64,000 bases of DNA from an uncultured Aquimarina sp. (GCA_947492105.1 CANLMN010000015.1:42429-106428); one strand, 5' to 3'; shown: positions 15,928 through 26,183, numbered from the stretch's first letter. The notes: generated by a model from the sequence alone, not told the origin. Translations and numbers: made by a program.

Positions 15928-18900
15928 TTACAGTTTAAACAAGAACGCAAATGAAAACCTAGCACCATCATCTCCCGCAAATAGATTAAAAGTAGCTGTG
16001 ACTGCATCCGTACTATTCATCCAGAAACCACCCCCAATATCCGAATGCCAACGATTACTATCTGGTGAACCTGCTAGCCAGACACGACCTAAGTCTCCTC
16101 CCGCAAAGATTCCGATCTGTAACGGTAGAATACGTGTCTTGAATTGCTCAAAACTATAACGCAAATCAGCACTACCTGCAAGCGACGTTTGGCCCGAAAA
16201 ACGTTGTGCTCTATACCCTCGTAACAACCCGTTATTTTGAAATTGAGAGGCTCCTCCTATAGTTGCTGCTTGATAGAACTCGTACTTACGCCCGATATTA
16301 AATTGCGATTGAGCTGCTGTTTTTAATACCCACTTTCTATTTCTAGTCAGCGCATTGTAAAAACCTAATTCGCTAATTACATACCCAAAAGTTCTATCCG
16401 TATTTTCTAGATTCGTGGTAGAACCACCGTTGAGCACAAAACGCATTCCTCTGGTAGGATTTGCAGCTACATCATAACTTTCGTATCGATACGTAGCATC
16501 TAGACCCGCAAACCATAACCGATTAAAGATCGCTGAATTATCTGGAATTTCGGAAGTTTGAGCGATAAATCGATCTTCGGATTTTTCTACCTGAATTCCA
16601 TCCAGTTGTATCTTATAACTAAAATAACTTCCAAAACGCCCTGATTTCTCAACTCCCAGCCCTAACTCTAAACGGCTCATGCGTACTCGATTAAAATCAA
16701 AACCTAGTTCATCATCAAGATTAACGCTCTCATTCCCAAAACCGAAAAACATTACAGAAAAATTGGGATTTGTAAATGCTCCCTCTACAAGTAGATTATA
16801 ATCTCCAAACAATCCTGCAAACTCTCCCTTATACCCTACATTAAAACTTTTTGTTGCAAAATAATACCCTAAGCGCAGCTGATGTTGCTGTGAAAATGGA
16901 TTTCTATAAAAACCATTATAGGTGTAGGTATTTGTAATTCCTAGAGAGATCCCATCATCTGGGTTAAAACCAAGAGCAGGAAACAACACATTGCTCCCAA
17001 ATATCTTTTGCTTTTTGCTATAATGATTAATATCATAATCATCTTTGAATCGAAACCGTGCTCCACTTTTTTTCTTTATGGTATTGGGCTTACTTTTGAA
17101 GTCATAAACAGATACTTTTCTTCCACTAGAGATCTCATACACGTCATTATTTTGTCCTCCAATTATTCGAATGCGAATAGGGTCCTGTGGTTTTCCCACT
17201 ACCTTAAAAACATCATCATCATCAAGACCATAAATCCAAAGCTCTTTTGTATCTTCCTGCTGATATACACGCTCACTCACTATAGTATCCGGCTCACCAT
17301 CTTTGATTCTAGATATGGTCACCTTAGTAGTCCCCTTTGGTTGGCGTTCTATAAGAAAATAATCGTCTTTGTCCGTGCCGGTAATTACCGTAAGTTTTGT
17401 CAAATACTTAAAATAACGTTCTGCTATTTGCACCAAATTATCTCTTCTGCCTTTCAGTTTTTCTTGGAGTGTTTTCCAAGATTCGTCCTTGACTTCTCTC
17501 GGTAGTTTTTTAAAAGCTGTAGCAATCACACTATCCGTAAGATTTTCTTTGATAAAAGTTGCTTGTGCATTCCAGGTAGCTCCCGCTGTATTGTTCAGAA
17601 GTCTTCTATCTAATTGTATCGCTGACATATTCATCCATTTGACATCTTCTAGCTTTTCATCATACACTTGGAATTGATTCGCAAACCCGGTTAACCCTCT
17701 CAAACCTCCCAAAAAAGCTCCATCAAAATTGGAGAATGCCTGATCTCGATCTCGTGGTATGGGTTTGAAAAGGTGCGTCCCATCCTCTTGTTCAAACTCT
17801 GCCCATCGCCATTGATCTTCATGACGATCCCAATCCCCAATAAGCATATCAAAAAGTCTTGCTCGTACATAAGCAATCTCATCTACTTTATATTTTTCAT
17901 CCCGTCGTAGACGCTCAAAAAGATTCGCAGTGCTTTCGATATCATCTGGCGTACCAAAAGAAACCAACGCTTTGTGATGTTCTTCTGGTCGCTCTTCTAT
18001 CATATACAACTCATTGCCATATTCATTATTCTCTTCTCCCAACATTTGTTGTTTTGGCACATAAAAAATAGCTGGATTCGTATGATAAATCTCTACAGCA
18101 TCAGCCAAGTCAGGAATGGCCAAGAAAGCATAGGGATGTGCTGCTGTGTAGAAATCTTTTAGAATATCCTCAGAAATGGTGTTCTCTAAGGATTCTTCGA
18201 CATAATTTTCCTTAAATAACACTGTCTGTAAGAATTGAACCCCATCTTTTTTCAAAGCGCGCATATTGTATTCTTTACCCAAGGAATCTCGTAGTCGCAA
18301 AGATTTGGTCTGGTGTCCTCCACCTCTCCTGACGACTTCCAGTCCTCCGTAAAGTGTGTCTAATTTTACTACCTTTGCTTTGATTTTTGTCCCATATAAT
18401 TCGCGATAATGATCCCCCCATACACTTTCATAAAAATCCGTTCGCTTGGTCCCTTCGTCCTTATAAATCGATGCCATTACAGTGGTTGTATCCGTGATTT
18501 CTTTGAGGCTGCTATAATCAAACGGTTTTGGCGCATTATATACGGTCTTTTGAAACAAAGGTTGCGGCTTTCCTTCTTTGCTTCCAAAATAGGTAACTAC
18601 AGAAGCACCATCTTTCAACAAGTCTAAGCGTACGAAACCTTGCCCTCCATAAGCAAAGAAACCATCATTGCGCAAAGTTGCGTAAGAATTCTTGGCACCT
18701 GAGCCTGAAACAATTTGTTTGATTCCTTCATGTTCAATATACTGCAATGAATGCTCATGACCTGAGACAAAAATGACGCGTTCGGCTCTCTTTGCCATAG
18801 TCTCTAACCGATTTACCAACAACTTATATTGCTTGTTCATATTGTCTTGACTAGATACCCCCCCACTGGTTCGGATCAAACTAGCTAATGACGCCAATCC

Positions 18901-19659
18901 TGGTAGCGGAATCTTTTTTTGAACAGGATATATATGTTTTACTGGAGCAAATTTGCCACCGTGTACGCCGTTGGTATAAAGTGGATGATGCAGAGCAAAT
19001 AAGATTGTCTTGTGTTGATTCTTTTTAAACACACCCTCGATCTCCATAAAAAGTGCTTCACGCGATTTCATTTGTGGACAGTTATCATTGATCGTCGGGT
19101 GCTTATCCCAATCTTCTAAAAACCATTGCGAATCCAAAATCATCAATTGAATCGAATCTGATATTTCCATAATCTCCAGAGCACAGCCTTTAGAAGGTTT
19201 AAAAATTTTCTTATCATCCAAACGCTTTTCAAAATACTTTTCTTCACGTTCCAAACCAGCTAAACCTTGATTATACCAGTCGTGATTCCCTGGTATAAAA
19301 AAGGTTTGCCCATCAAAGTTCTTTACCGCATCGATTTGTACATTCAATCGATGTTCAGAGATCGCTCTATATGTATGTCCTTCTTCTGGCATTCCGGCAG
19401 GATAGATATTATCACCCAAGAATATGGCATAATTCCCCTTTTCTTTATGGGATTCTAAATAGGTTTCTAATGCTATCAAAGCATCCGTACTTTGGCCTTC
19501 TTTGGCGTACCCTGCATCTCCAATGAGATAAAATGTTTTATCTATATTTTTCGGAATGCTTATCGTGGCTGTATCAAATGGTTCTCGGTACCTCGGCTCA
19601 TACGAAGTAGCACAAGAGGATACAATAAGTACTAATAATATGCTGTAAATTTTTTTCAA
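15928..19659 (-). CDS. Lipoprotein metallophosphoesterase fused to an outer-membrane barrel
   Basis: A 1243-residue protein. Residues 1-16 are a lipoprotein signal (SSC, Cys16). Residues about 40-330 are a calcineurin-like phosphoesterase with GDAG (47-50), GDN (82-84), GNHD (124-127), HHP and GHEH. The middle (about 560-760) contains LIGDWDRHEDQWRW and IPRDRDQAFSNFDG, patterns that recall the DRH/D motifs of CotH/Fam20-type kinases, though this similarity is by eye. The last 350 residues are a BamA/surface-antigen type barrel ending FSFAFLFKL. Large proteins of this kind occur in other Bacteroidota. The domain order suggests a surface or periplasmic phosphatase tethered to its own barrel. 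It starts 21 bases after the GH3 stop. Confidence 0.85.
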   Translation of the reverse strand: MKKIYSILLVLIVSSCATSYEPRYREPFDTATISIPKNIDKTFYLIGDAGYAKEGQSTDALIALETYLESHKEKGNYAIFLGDNIYPAGMPEEGHTYRAISEHRLNVQIDAVKNFDGQTFFIPGNHDWYNQGLAGLEREEKYFEKRLDDKKIFKPSKGCALEIMEISDSIQLMILDSQWFLEDWDKHPTINDNCPQMKSREALFMEIEGVFKKNQHKTILFALHHPLYTNGVHGGKFAPVKHIYPVQKKIPLPGLASLASLIRTSGGVSSQDNMNKQYKLLVNRLETMAKRAERVIFVSGHEHSLQYIEHEGIKQIVSGSGAKNSYATLRNDGFFAYGGQGFVRLDLLKDGASVVTYFGSKEGKPQPLFQKTVYNAPKPFDYSSLKEITDTTTVMASIYKDEGTKRTDFYESVWGDHYRELYGTKIKAKVVKLDTLYGGLEVVRRGGGHQTKSLRLRDSLGKEYNMRALKKDGVQFLQTVLFKENYVEESLENTISEDILKDFYTAAHPYAFLAIPDLADAVEIYHTNPAIFYVPKQQMLGEENNEYGNELYMIEERPEEHHKALVSFGTPDDIESTANLFERLRRDEKYKVDEIAYVRARLFDMLIGDWDRHEDQWRWAEFEQEDGTHLFKPIPRDRDQAFSNFDGAFLGGLRGLTGFANQFQVYDEKLEDVKWMNMSAIQLDRRLLNNTAGATWNAQATFIKENLTDSVIATAFKKLPREVKDESWKTLQEKLKGRRDNLVQIAERYFKYLTKLTVITGTDKDDYFLIERQPKGTTKVTISRIKDGEPDTIVSERVYQQEDTKELWIYGLDDDDVFKVVGKPQDPIRIRIIGGQNNDVYEISSGRKVSVYDFKSKPNTIKKKSGARFRFKDDYDINHYSKKQKIFGSNVLFPALGFNPDDGISLGITNTYTYNGFYRNPFSQQHQLRLGYYFATKSFNVGYKGEFAGLFGDYNLLVEGAFTNPNFSVMFFGFGNESVNLDDELGFDFNRVRMSRLELGLGVEKSGRFGSYFSYKIQLDGIQVEKSEDRFIAQTSEIPDNSAIFNRLWFAGLDATYRYESYDVAANPTRGMRFVLNGGSTTNLENTDRTFGYVISELGFYNALTRNRKWVLKTAAQSQFNIGRKYEFYQAATIGGASQFQNNGLLRGYRAQRFSGQTSLAGSADLRYSFEQFKTRILPLQIGIFAGGDLGRVWLAGSPDSNRWHSDIGGGFWMNSTDAVTATFNLFAGDDGARFSFAFLFKL

Positions 19660-19680
19660 AGTAATTTCTTTTTATTTTTA

Positions 19681-21216
19681 TTAAACATCCGTATTCAGAT
19701 GTTTTTGAACAAATGCTTCCCAATCCTCAAATTTTTCTTCAGACATGACACGTTCCATTTTTACCTGACCCCCTTTTTTCTTTTGTACCCCACTCCATTC
19801 TGTAAATAGAAGTGGATCAATTATCGTAACCTTTACTCCCTTCAACGCTTTGGATCGAGCCACTTTATAATTCTTATTAGCATCTTTCAGGGCATTATCA
19901 AGCGCTTTGGCTATTTCTTTTTCTGGAATATCACCAGTAGTTCCTAGATACCAGTGATGGTAGAATTCTCCGTCAATACGTGTTGCAGATAAGGTAAATT
20001 CAGGAATTTCAATATCAAAATCCTGTTCCAATGTTCGCAAAGCTGTATTCATTTTATTAACGGACAATTGCGATCCTACAACATTCAAAAAAAACTTTGT
20101 ACGTCCTGTAATTCTTATCTCTGCTTTGGAGACATCGGTAAATTCTATAGTATCTCCAATCAAATAACGCCACGCACCCGATACAGTACTCATCAGCAAT
20201 ACATAATCTTGATCTACCTCTACATGTGCAAGTGTTACAGAAGGAGCATCGGGTTTCAGTGATCCGTCCTGATTAATATATTCCGGTTGGAAAGGGACAA
20301 ATTCAAAATATATACCATTATCTGTAATTAATTTCATCGCATCGGTATCCGGCCGTTCCTGAAAAGCTATAAAACCCTCTGAAGCCAAATAAGTATCTAT
20401 GACAGTGATTGGGTATTTTAACAATTTATTGAAACTCTTTTCGTACGGAGCAAATGCAACACCGCCCGAAGTATATACCTGTAAGTTGGGCCAAATGTCA
20501 TGAATATCACCAACATTATGGTAATCAATAACTTTCTGCAGCATCAATTCTACCCATGATGGGATACCACTCAATGCTCCTATATCCCAGTTTTTTGCAT
20601 TTTGGGCTATATGTTGTACGCGCTCGTCCCAGTCATCGATCTGTGCAATCTCTTTGCCTGGTTTGTAGTATCCTTCAAACCAAAAAGGTATAGTACTTGC
20701 GCTAATACCACTGATTTCTCCTTCTAAATGATCTTCCTTTTCTTGGAGATCTGTAGAACTGCCTAACATCATGATTCCTTTCTCAAAAAAATCAGAGGGT
20801 AAATCAAAATTTGCTAAGGCCGACACTTGTTTGATACCGGCATTACGAATTGCCGTAAGCATGGCATCAGTAACGGGTATACGCTTACTCTTTTTTCCTG
20901 TAGTACCCGAACTTAGAGCAAAATAATCTGGAGAGTCAGGCCAAGTGACATCATTCTCGCCGTCCAAAATTTTGGACCACCAAAATTTTGACATTTTGTG
21001 ATAATCAAAATAAGGAACCGTATTTGCAAAGACTTCTGGAAAATTAGAGTGCTCTAGAATATGATCAAATGCATACTGCTGTCCAAAAGCGGTGGAACTT
21101 GCAGTCTCTAATAATTCGCGCAGTACATCTTGTTGAGCTGCCCAATGATCAGTTTCTGAAGTCAATGCTCCCTTGAGGTCAATAACTCCTTTTATTAATG
21201 ATCCTATTAGTGCCAT
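19681..21216 (-). CDS. GH3-family acyl-acid amido synthetase
   Basis: A 511-residue adenylate-forming enzyme of the GH3 (auxin-responsive promoter) family. GH3 enzymes activate a carboxylic acid with ATP and join it to an amino acid. The ATP-binding loop is SSGTTGKKSKRIP at 102-114, and other family blocks are YLASEGFIAFQ, WRYLIGDTIEFTD and ITGRTKFFLNVVGSQLS. Plant members act on auxin and jasmonate; the substrate of bacterial members is unknown. It is the first gene of a four-gene leftward run with a lipoprotein phosphoesterase, a PAP2 phosphatase and a barrel, suggesting an envelope or surface metabolite role (inference). Confidence 0.88.
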   Translation of the reverse strand: MALIGSLIKGVIDLKGALTSETDHWAAQQDVLRELLETASSTAFGQQYAFDHILEHSNFPEVFANTVPYFDYHKMSKFWWSKILDGENDVTWPDSPDYFALSSGTTGKKSKRIPVTDAMLTAIRNAGIKQVSALANFDLPSDFFEKGIMMLGSSTDLQEKEDHLEGEISGISASTIPFWFEGYYKPGKEIAQIDDWDERVQHIAQNAKNWDIGALSGIPSWVELMLQKVIDYHNVGDIHDIWPNLQVYTSGGVAFAPYEKSFNKLLKYPITVIDTYLASEGFIAFQERPDTDAMKLITDNGIYFEFVPFQPEYINQDGSLKPDAPSVTLAHVEVDQDYVLLMSTVSGAWRYLIGDTIEFTDVSKAEIRITGRTKFFLNVVGSQLSVNKMNTALRTLEQDFDIEIPEFTLSATRIDGEFYHHWYLGTTGDIPEKEIAKALDNALKDANKNYKVARSKALKGVKVTIIDPLLFTEWSGVQKKKGGQVKMERVMSEEKFEDWEAFVQKHLNTDV

Positions 21217-21671
21217 GTGCGTTTTATTTTTTTTATTGTTCTACTATTTATCCGTATGATTTTATTCCTAAAGCAATGTTTACTACTCTATCATCATTAC
21301 TTATATATTTTTAAATACTTTTGTATCCTTTGCTGCTAAGAAATCAATAACACCAACTTGTGTATATACTCCTGTATTCGAGCCTATGCTTTTTTATAAA
21401 AAACAATGTCATGTTGTTACTTAATATCATGCCCAAACTGCTCCATAACGTACAGAAATCTTTTCGTGCTCCTTCAATGCTTCCCTTTTGAATGCTTCTC
21501 TTGGTAGTATTTCTATATTTTTCAAAATTCACTTGAACGGTAGTATTCTTTTGATAATTATGTATGGAAACTCTCGAAAACTTCAGTAATACCAATCAAC
21601 TTCTCATTTCTACTCTTTTATTTATGCAAAAAATCAAAGCTTTGAAAAGTACTCATTTAGCCTATCATAAT
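21217..21671. other. Intergenic region, no gene called
   Basis: 455 bases between the HD-PycTM gene and the GH3 gene, both leftward. An 83-codon frame (21344-21595 minus) and a 74-codon frame (21564-21788 plus) are open, but their translations show no family resemblance and uneven composition. No terminator hairpin was seen. The region should contain the GH3-operon promoter. Confidence 0.4.
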
Positions 21672-22889
21672 TTATGGCGTAATGATTTGCTCAATTTCTC
21701 TAAATTCTGTTTGACTGAAAGCGACTATAAAAGCGACTACCGAAAGTATGATACCTGCCGTAAAAACCACATAGGTAATTTTGAGTAAGGCATATTTTTT
21801 CTTCAGTACTAAGCCTAGATAATAAAGATCCTTAGTCAACATTTTATAGATATACTTCTTGTCCTTTAGAACCTCATCTACCGCCCATTGATAGTTTTGA
21901 TAAGACATCTTATAAAAATTTCCAAAAAACAATACATTTACCTTATGATCTCTGACCTGATCCTTTGTAAACTCTCCACCGGTTACTTTGGGTTGCGTGG
22001 ACATGATGGACAAGATGATTGATGCTACACTAAAAAGAACCAAGATCAAACTAGGTATCATTAGATGACGATTATTCGGAGCATCTAATTTTGGTATTAA
22101 GTTGGCTAATGCCAATGAGATTATAATGGCATTGACAGACAACAAAATATTTGCTTTGGTATCAGCAATATCACTTAGCTTGATATGATTTCTCAGTGTT
22201 ACTCTGAACAAGGTTTGTATACCTCTTTCTGGGCTTTCATTCTTGTATTTTGCCTTTAATTGTGCTTTTAATTCCTCCTTTTTTTTCTTCTTTTTCGTCT
22301 TCTTTCGCTTTTTTAAAAGCTCTAATAAATGCGTACTTTTCTTTGGCTCCCAATTCTCTATGGCATAGCGCGTATAATAACGATGAGTGGTGGTGAATAA
22401 CTCTATATTTTGTTCGCGCCATTCCTTAGGCGTAAAATTGGCTATATTTTGTAACTGCAATTCTTGCCGAAGTAACTCACTCACTCCGTGATAATATTTC
22501 TTGGCAAGATGAGAACTATCAGCGTCACGCATGATTTCTTCTAAGTGATTCTGTGGTTCATGCTCCATCTGCGTAGCCATGATACAACTAGTAACCTTGG
22601 CTATAATGTTTGCATCAATTTTTTGGGATTCTAAAAACTGCCGAGCAATAGCAACGCTCTGCTCCTCATGCTGCACTGCTCCATGGATATGCCCCGTATC
22701 ATGAAACCACGTTGCTACTTTTAGTACAAATTGATCCTCTTCAGAGATCTCCATGCCGTCTATGAGCTCTTGTACACTTTCTACAACCCTTTTGGTATGC
22801 AAAAAGTTGTGATATATAACTGTTGCAGGAAGTTCATTCTTGAAAAGTTCAAAAACTGTTTCTTCTGCTTTCTCTAATAATTCTTTCAT
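21672..22889 (-). CDS. HD-domain protein with Pycsar-type transmembrane domain (PycTM, DUF5706)
   Basis: A 405-residue two-domain protein. The N-terminal HD phosphohydrolase domain has His31, the paired HD at 63-64 (WFHDTGH) and MRDADSSHL further on. A lysine-rich linker (about 190-215) separates it from a C-terminal DUF5706 domain with the signature SDIADTKANILLSVNA and three hydrophobic helices. DUF5706 is the membrane effector domain of Pycsar anti-phage systems, where cyclic UMP or CMP triggers membrane damage. Here it is joined to an HD domain, which may hydrolyse a nucleotide. No cyclase is adjacent. It is 11 bases downstream of a HExxH protein gene, so they form an operon. Confidence 0.85.
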   Translation of the reverse strand: MKELLEKAEETVFELFKNELPATVIYHNFLHTKRVVESVQELIDGMEISEEDQFVLKVATWFHDTGHIHGAVQHEEQSVAIARQFLESQKIDANIIAKVTSCIMATQMEHEPQNHLEEIMRDADSSHLAKKYYHGVSELLRQELQLQNIANFTPKEWREQNIELFTTTHRYYTRYAIENWEPKKSTHLLELLKKRKKTKKKKKKEELKAQLKAKYKNESPERGIQTLFRVTLRNHIKLSDIADTKANILLSVNAIIISLALANLIPKLDAPNNRHLMIPSLILVLFSVASIILSIMSTQPKVTGGEFTKDQVRDHKVNVLFFGNFYKMSYQNYQWAVDEVLKDKKYIYKMLTKDLYYLGLVLKKKYALLKITYVVFTAGIILSVVAFIVAFSQTEFREIEQIITP

Positions 22890-22900
22890 ACAATATGCTA

Positions 22901-23563
22901 TTATTGAACCTTATCAGATTCCCTTACGATATTCAAAATCGCATCGGGAGACATATAAAGTTTTCGGATTCTTGCCTTGTAACGCTCAGAGAGATCGGCA
23001 TGCGATAGTATAAATTCTTTGGTTGCCAAAATATTTTTAATCAGACCATGCTGTACTGCATTTGTATCTGCAGCAATTTCGGCTTCGCGAATAAAATCAT
23101 CAAAGAAGACATATCGAACACCAAAATTGATCAAATTCCAACTACTGCGATTCTTATAATCCAAAATGTGACCTAGCTCATGACCAATCCAACCGATGAG
23201 CACTTCTCTTGGGATTGCCTCTAGTCTGAGATGTAAACCATCGATTCGAAAATCTTTACTCATAAATATGATATACCTCCTTTTTTTCTTGGACAAAAAG
23301 AGAGAGGAAAAAACTGGCTGCGCTTTCATGACGGATTTCTTCATAGCCGGCTTAAACTTGAAGACAATAGGTGTATCAACCAGTTCTGGATAGTAATTTA
23401 ATGCAGTCATTACTTCTTCTTTGACACTTTCTGGTATCGTTTTATTATTTACAGTAGTTGATAGCGTCATAGTATACATTGAAAAAATAGAACTGAACAT
23501 AAAAAATACTTTAACACTTAGTAGAATTTTATTATTCATGGTGGAAATGTACTGCGATTCCAC
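22901..23563 (-). CDS. Putative membrane-associated HExxH metalloprotein
   Basis: A 220-residue protein. The HExxH zinc motif is at 128-132 (GHELGHILDY), followed by REAEIAADTNAV at 159-170, where Glu162 or Asp166 could be the third ligand, as in gluzincin or M48-like peptidases. A hydrophobic segment lies near the N-terminus (10-35). An internal ATG at residue 9 (MNNKILLSVKVFF) is a likely alternative start and would make this a signal or anchor sequence. It is upstream of the HD-PycTM gene by 11 bases. Peptidase activity is inferred from the motif only. This type of short HExxH protein is seen in other Flavobacteriia. Confidence 0.7.
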   Translation of the reverse strand: MESQYISTMNNKILLSVKVFFMFSSIFSMYTMTLSTTVNNKTIPESVKEEVMTALNYYPELVDTPIVFKFKPAMKKSVMKAQPVFSSLFLSKKKRRYIIFMSKDFRIDGLHLRLEAIPREVLIGWIGHELGHILDYKNRSSWNLINFGVRYVFFDDFIREAEIAADTNAVQHGLIKNILATKEFILSHADLSERYKARIRKLYMSPDAILNIVRESDKVQ

Positions 23564-23741
23564 AAATATTCTTAATGCAAATGCTATAGAGACTAACGCT
23601 ATCGCAAAACCCCTTCTATCATCTAAGGTTTTTTACCTAACAAAAATTTGATTTACAAATCAATAACATCGATCATATTGGAGATAACGAATACGTATTT
23701 GAGAAAACAACTCATGGTTTTAAAAGCATTCTTTATCGTAT

Positions 23742-24701
23742 ATGAGCGCAAAAAATTCTAATCATTCGACTACCTTTCCAAAAATTTTTCTGTTTATGAA
23801 TGCTACCACTACAAATAAATTCTCTCTTACCATTCTATGGAAACTCTTATCCAAAACCTATGCAGCTTGGATTGCCAAAGACCCTTTTCAATTGAGTGCA
23901 GCAGTAAGCTACTATGCACTTTTCTCCTTTCCTGCCTTATTGATTATTGTAATTCAGACAGTCGGCGTTTTTTATGAGAAAGACTCTGTAAGAAGTAAAA
24001 TAATGAATGAAATAAGTGCTGTATTAGGAAAAGATGCAGCTTTGGCTACCCAAAGTATTATCCAAAATGTTGTTGATCAAGATCAAAATATTATTGCCAT
24101 CACCATAGGTATTGCTACACTACTGTACGGTGCTACGGGAATGTTTATTGCGTTACAAAAATCTTTGAATAGTTTTTGGAATGTCAAACCCAAACCAAAA
24201 AACGAGTGGCTCAAGATGCTACGTGATCGGGTATTTTCGCTGGGGTTAATTCTAGTTATTGGTTTTTTGTTATTGACCTCATTAATTTTAACTGCAATAC
24301 TCACAGCCTTGTCTGATTATATCCATACATACCTTCCAGATTTCATGATTGGTGTTTTTCAGGTCATCAATTTTATCATCTCGTTGGGGCTCATCACTAT
24401 TCTCTTTGCATTAATGTTCAAATATTTGCCTGATGTTAATATTCAATGGCGCACCGTTTGGTTGGGAGCTATTGTTACCGCTTTGTTATTTACCCTAGGA
24501 AAATCGGCACTAGGTATTTATTTTGGAAAGACAAATCCTGGATCTGCTTTTGGGGCAGCGGGATCGGTTATTTTGATATTGCTCTGGGTTTCCTATTCTA
24601 GTTTGATCTTATTTTTTGGTGCTGCTTTTACACAAGAATATGCCAAACACTATGGTGATGGAATCGCACCTGCTTCTTATGCAGAGAAGTTGAGTGTATA
24701 A
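23742..24701 (+). CDS. YihY/virulence factor BrkB family membrane protein
   Basis: A 319-residue inner-membrane protein of the YihY/BrkB family (once misnamed RNase BN). Family blocks are the N-terminal DPFQLSAAVSYYALFSFPAL, then ATLLYGATGMFIALQKSLNSFW and ALLFTLGKSALGIYFG; six transmembrane helices are expected. The molecular role is not settled. The first ATG adds about 18 residues before MNATTTNKFS, which is another possible start. It is divergent from the HExxH gene and converges on the CotH-like gene, whose stop lies only three bases away. Confidence 0.9.
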   Translation: MSAKNSNHSTTFPKIFLFMNATTTNKFSLTILWKLLSKTYAAWIAKDPFQLSAAVSYYALFSFPALLIIVIQTVGVFYEKDSVRSKIMNEISAVLGKDAALATQSIIQNVVDQDQNIIAITIGIATLLYGATGMFIALQKSLNSFWNVKPKPKNEWLKMLRDRVFSLGLILVIGFLLLTSLILTAILTALSDYIHTYLPDFMIGVFQVINFIISLGLITILFALMFKYLPDVNIQWRTVWLGAIVTALLFTLGKSALGIYFGKTNPGSAFGAAGSVILILLWVSYSSLILFFGAAFTQEYAKHYGDGIAPASYAEKLSV

Positions 24702-24704
24702 AAG

Positions 24705-26183
24705 CTATTTCCGTAGTATGGCGTTTTGTTCTTCAAAATATTGATCTAAGAAATCAAGCCTACGTTGCATCCAAGAGGTGAGGTAATGTAGGTTTGCTGT
24801 AGTAAAGGTGTTTTTCCAAACAAGTGCTTCTCGTTGGTATATGAATTGTGATTGAAATTTGTCATGATATTTATGGACATTTTTTACTAATAATTTTGTA
24901 GACCATTGTTTTTTACGCAAAGCTATCCATCGATCAATAACCCTTTGGCGATAGCCATCTGCATCAGTTTTCCAAAGACGATCGAACAAGCCATTAGATA
25001 AGATATCATTGGTTGTTGGGATTTGCCTCCCGTCAATAATAGTACCGAAGACTCCGTCCAAATCCCATGGAATATTAAAATAAGGTTCCCCATCATCATA
25101 TCGCGCTACATAGAAATTTTTTCCCATATTATCGGTAGCTCTCAACAAATTAATAAAGAGAAAATAATCAATCGCATTTTTCAACACAAATTTACGCGCT
25201 ATTGTTTTAATAAAATCAGCATCTGTAGCGTTAATCACGAAGTCTGTAAACTCATAGATGTTATTCCAATGCGCTGTATAATCCTCATACGGATATTTCA
25301 TCTCGTACCCTGCCCAGTCGGGAAAAATATTTTTGAAAGGCTGAATTTTTGTATAATTGGGTCCTCCCTGGTATGCCCCTGCTTTAAAAAGTTCACCTCG
25401 TACGGTATCGCCCTCTTTTTTCTGTAATCGTAGCAACTTACGATCTACCTGCTCTGACAACAAATGTAGGCCTTGATAACAATCATTAAGAAATACTTCT
25501 ACAAATTGAATATCTGTTCCGCTTTTTGCTTTGGGTTCTTTGTCCAAATAATACGGTTCATGCATTTCTAACCATATTTTTTTTGCTAAAAAGGATCTGA
25601 TTCTTAGGGGCTCATCATACAAACCATCTAGTACCCAATCATCATCTTTTCGTAACGTCCCGAATTTCAACTTCTTGGAATCATTACCAATAGAATCTTT
25701 CCAAAACTCTAAATCATAGGATTTTTTTGGGAAGGATAATGATATATTCCCTCTATACTCTACTCCTACTAATGAGGTAATCAAACTATCTTTGTCAAAG
25801 TACTGTAACTGACATATTATTTTGGGATCATCCACAATTTTACGTTCTGTTTGTATGTGGATTAGAGGTAAGTCTGTAAAATAGATCGTAAAAGGTACTG
25901 TATCCTTCATAACCTTCAGAACTTTATTAGGAGCTATCTTGGTTCTTGGGTCTTTGATCCGAAAGCGCTCCGTACCAAACCTGATAATAGATTTGTGCAG
26001 ACGAATCCTATTAGGTACTTTGTTATAATTCCAAACAATAATTTTTTGTGTATTGTCAATCCCATAACTTCCTTGTAATGCTGAATACTCGAGAATAGAT
26101 TTCGGTTCTTGTCCAACAGCGATGAAAACAAAAAAATGCAGACAACTAATCAAAAAGTACTCAAAACACTTGTTTCTTGACAT
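24705..26183 (-). CDS. Exported CotH kinase-like protein
   Basis: A 492-residue protein of the CotH kinase family (spore-coat type atypical protein kinases). I place the start at the ATG at 26183 (MSRNKCFEYFLISCLHFFVF) because it directly opens a signal peptide ending around AVGQEP. The longer frame reaching 26309 would run into the divergent phosphatase gene. Kinase-like features are EYRGNISLSFPKKSYDLEF near the lysine, VEVFLNDCYQGLHLLSEQV, and IPWDLDGVFG, the metal-binding Asp motif. CotH kinases phosphorylate secreted proteins. The substrate is unknown. It ends three bases from the convergent YihY gene. Confidence 0.85.
   Translation of the reverse strand: MSRNKCFEYFLISCLHFFVFIAVGQEPKSILEYSALQGSYGIDNTQKIIVWNYNKVPNRIRLHKSIIRFGTERFRIKDPRTKIAPNKVLKVMKDTVPFTIYFTDLPLIHIQTERKIVDDPKIICQLQYFDKDSLITSLVGVEYRGNISLSFPKKSYDLEFWKDSIGNDSKKLKFGTLRKDDDWVLDGLYDEPLRIRSFLAKKIWLEMHEPYYLDKEPKAKSGTDIQFVEVFLNDCYQGLHLLSEQVDRKLLRLQKKEGDTVRGELFKAGAYQGGPNYTKIQPFKNIFPDWAGYEMKYPYEDYTAHWNNIYEFTDFVINATDADFIKTIARKFVLKNAIDYFLFINLLRATDNMGKNFYVARYDDGEPYFNIPWDLDGVFGTIIDGRQIPTTNDILSNGLFDRLWKTDADGYRQRVIDRWIALRKKQWSTKLLVKNVHKYHDKFQSQFIYQREALVWKNTFTTANLHYLTSWMQRRLDFLDQYFEEQNAILRK

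Noticed and set aside
17008-17505. 165-codon plus-strand frame
   Set aside because: It is antisense to the phosphoesterase-barrel gene and rich in Ile/Phe/Ser, typical of a shadow frame.
21344-21595. 83-codon minus-strand frame upstream of the GH3 gene
   Set aside because: No resemblance to any family, and the start lies in AT-rich spacer without a promoter.
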